Part shown: one piece after another, positions 4,841 to 5,428 of the stretch
Layout: each line of letters opens with the position of its first letter
Position numbering within the stretch: position 1 is the first letter of the stretch
DNA from: JAVBPB01 sp031549965
Lineage (GTDB): Bacteria > Bacillota > Clostridia > Lachnospirales > Lachnospiraceae
Assembly: GCA_031549965.1 (NCBI GenBank)
Contig: JAVBPB010000073.1
Coordinates: 1 to 5,428, forward strand
Length of the DNA: 5,428 bases
Direction of reading: 5' to 3'
Notes under the pieces: model-generated
Databases searched by the model: none
What the model was told of the DNA's origin: nothing
Seen by the model: only the letters and a program-made list of their open reading frames with translations
Made by a program: the position numbers and the translations under genes

Positions 4841-5428
4841 TTGCCTTCTTCTTCAAGATATCTTCAATTAATCGTAATCCTCCTTGGTAAACATACACTC
4901 TTTGGATTCGTTTTAATTGAGCACCTTCAGATGTTTCAGCTGTAACCTTTCTAAAGCAATGATTATCGATATACTGAGTATTTGGCATATTATCGCTATC
5001 AAATACACCAGCTGTTCTTAAGTCCTGTAACAGTGTTCTTAATGTGATTCCACGGTATTTAATAATATCTGGTATTTCTGCTAAATCATAACATCTAGCA
5101 GTTCCAGTTAATGTTTCAATAAATCTAATACGATGTTCATTTGCTTTCAATGTTGAATCTTGAACTGATATACGAACTCGGAGTTCTACTAATTGATCCA
5201 GGACTTCTTTTGCTTTTGATTCATCTTTTAAATCATCAACCGCATATTCGCCAATAACACTACCGGCTACTAATGATTCACGATACAACCAATCTATAAT
5301 TGCATCTGCTTCTAGCCTTGTACTTTTTGAATGTAATACTGCAAAATTATCACTAGTAACAAAAACTCTCATTACTTTGTTTTTTCCATCATCTAATTGC
5401 ACAGGTATATCTTTCATTCCTAATTGAG
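4812..5428 (-). CDS. Phage antirepressor-like protein with C-terminal KilAC-type domain (5' end probably off window)
   Basis: The C-terminal part, about residues 108-190 counted from the ATG at 5417, looks like the KilAC domain of phage antirepressors. It contains LAEIPDIIKYRGITLRTLLQ, GVFDSDNMPNTQYID and VYVYQGGLRLIEDILKKK, a winged-helix arrangement that binds DNA. A charged helix likely to form a coiled coil (about 65-95) precedes it. The N-terminal segment is not recognised. The first ATG in the window is at 5417, giving 201 residues. However, AGGA there directly abuts the ATG with no spacing, and the frame is open upstream to the window edge (...QLG before Met). The true start is therefore probably outside. 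Antirepressors relieve repression of phage lytic or satellite genes, and this one would be the first gene of the replication/control operon seen here. It overlaps the excisionase-like gene. The domain call is from memory; the full architecture cannot be seen. Confidence 0.7.
   Translation of the reverse strand, partial: QLGMKDIPVQLDDGKNKVMRVFVTSDNFAVLHSKSTRLEADAIIDWLYRESLVAGSVIGEYAVDDLKDESKAKEVLDQLVELRVRISVQDSTLKANEHRIRFIETLTGTARCYDLAEIPDIIKYRGITLRTLLQDLRTAGVFDSDNMPNTQYIDNHCFRKVTAETSEGAQLKRIQRVYVYQGGLRLIEDILKKKASGRNAKEVR

Overview
The window is AT-rich (roughly 30% G+C by eye), and every gene I accept lies on the minus strand. The genes are tightly packed and carry AAGGAG/GGAGG-type ribosome binding sites. 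This points to a low-G+C Firmicute, probably Bacillales or Lactobacillales. The gene types belong to a temperate phage, a prophage or a phage satellite rather than to core chromosome. No tRNA, rRNA, CRISPR array, transposase or integrase is visible.

Read in the direction of transcription (from the right edge leftwards), the first part is a mobile-element control and replication module. It begins with a KilAC-type antirepressor-like protein (4812-5428, probably missing its N-terminus). A small excisionase-like winged-HTH protein (4637-4840) overlaps it. Next is a 167-bp intergenic stretch full of phased direct repeats and inverted repeats, which is a candidate replication origin or operator. 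It is followed by a Lin1244/Lin1753-like (DUF4373) replication initiator (3579-4469) and an ArpU/DUF1492-like regulator with a C-terminal HTH (3212-3637) that overlaps the initiator gene.

The second part is a restriction-modification cassette. A C5-cytosine DNA methyltransferase (1999-3165) has its Shine-Dalgarno predicted to be locked in a hairpin that starts just after the stop codon of the ArpU-like gene. A good promoter (TTGTGA, 17 bp, extended TATAAT) lies inside the last codons of the methyltransferase gene and should drive three consecutive nuclease-like genes. These are a 247-residue PD-(D/E)xK-type protein, a 181-residue protein that I recognise as Bsp6I family (expected specificity GCNGC), and a third PD...ExK protein that runs off the left edge.

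How they may work together: the replication module moves or copies the element, and the R-M cassette is defensive or stabilising cargo. Methylase synthesis seems tied to the element's operon and to translation of the gene before it, while the nucleases have their own promoter with repeats that could be an operator. The most interesting points are three nuclease-like genes served by one methylase, the RBS-sequestering hairpin, the repeat cluster upstream of the initiator, and the possibility that this is a phage satellite carrying an R-M island.
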